Source: Lepidodermella squamata (Eukaryota > Gastrotricha). From it: a DNA stretch of 64,000 nucleotides. Numbering within the stretch: position 1 is the first letter of the stretch; each line of letters starts with the position of its first letter. The notes below the pieces were generated by a model. It did no database searches and was not told the origin of the DNA. It saw only the letters and a list, made by a program, of their open reading frames with translations. The translations under genes were made by a program, and so were the position numbers. Below, piece after piece: positions 63,738 through 64,000 of the stretch. The stretch is from the NCBI GenBank assembly GCA_047495785.1, contig JBLDXI010000029.1:2542001-2606000 (forward strand), read 5' to 3'.

Positions 63738-64000
63738 TGAAAATGGAATATCATTCATCAAATAGAGAAAATTAGCCAATACTTTTATCTCAATCGAAAG
63801 CTGAGATCACATATATTCTAGTTCAGTCGACCGGACACTGAACCATGAAAAATACAAGTAGACCTAGAACTAGACAAATTGTGAGACAAACATCACACAG
63901 TAAATTACGGTAATAAATTATTTTTCTTCTGCCTTTCGTCTGACTTCTTTGACTGAGTTGACTATTTTCATTAAAACCGCGCCGCTTTTCTGACGATAGA

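Noticed and set aside
63918-64000. Minus-strand frame ending in a basic tail at the right edge
   Set aside because: Only about 26 residues are visible, with no motif; too little to call a gene.

Overview
The window is animal nuclear DNA, most likely from a nematode or another small ecdysozoan. The sequence shows short spliceosomal introns (mostly about 45-60 bp), U6 snRNA genes, a latrophilin-type adhesion GPCR without an olfactomedin domain, an invertebrate-type lysozyme, a Cys-loop receptor and a LicD/fukutin-like gene. The nematode assignment is inference; the animal assignment is secure.

Layout. 1-3064 (-): 5' part of a latrophilin-like receptor (signal peptide, SUEL lectin, HRM, GAIN, GPS, TM1-TM2) that runs off the left edge. 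4.4-23.5 kb: multicopy families. These are five copies (four intact, one broken) of a secreted Lys/Gly/Ser/His-rich protein (called KGS here), two nearly identical genes for an unusual alpha-crystallin protein with a long Ala/Gly/Glu/Cys N-terminus, a beta-propeller-like secreted gene split by a retrotransposon, two 5'-truncated LINEs, an i-type lysozyme, and a Cys-loop receptor whose first intron holds a complete KGS gene on the opposite strand. 24-31 kb: three Ly6-like GPI-anchored protein genes with matching exon structure, separated by two non-autonomous DNA transposons with target-site duplications and a foldback repeat. 30.9-45.9 kb: a tandem segmental duplication with the order U6 - KGS - unknown 370-aa membrane protein - propeller gene; the copies have decayed to different degrees. 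46.5-48.8 kb: a LicD-like gene and a secreted Cys-rich gene.

49.0-62.8 kb: a Polinton/adintovirus-class element with uninterrupted reading frames throughout. It encodes a protein-primed family B DNA polymerase, a retroviral-type integrase with a C-terminal chromodomain and an N-terminal phospholipase A2-like domain, a packaging ATPase, an adenain-type protease, major and minor capsid proteins, a pVI/pX-like membrane-active protein, a fibre-like protein, a VLTF3-like zinc-ribbon protein, a DUF5679-like mini-protein and several unknowns. The eleven-gene morphogenesis block is on the minus strand. Most of its genes have a short A/C-TAGAT motif just before the ATG, and the divergent ATPase-integrase gap is a 16-bp perfect palindrome built from that motif. 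No terminal inverted repeats could be identified; instead, direct copies of a roughly 185-bp repeat lie on both sides.

Codon use is strongly split. The KGS and alpha-crystallin genes are very GC-rich at third positions, so their antisense strands are also open. The rest of the window, the Polinton included, is AT-rich.
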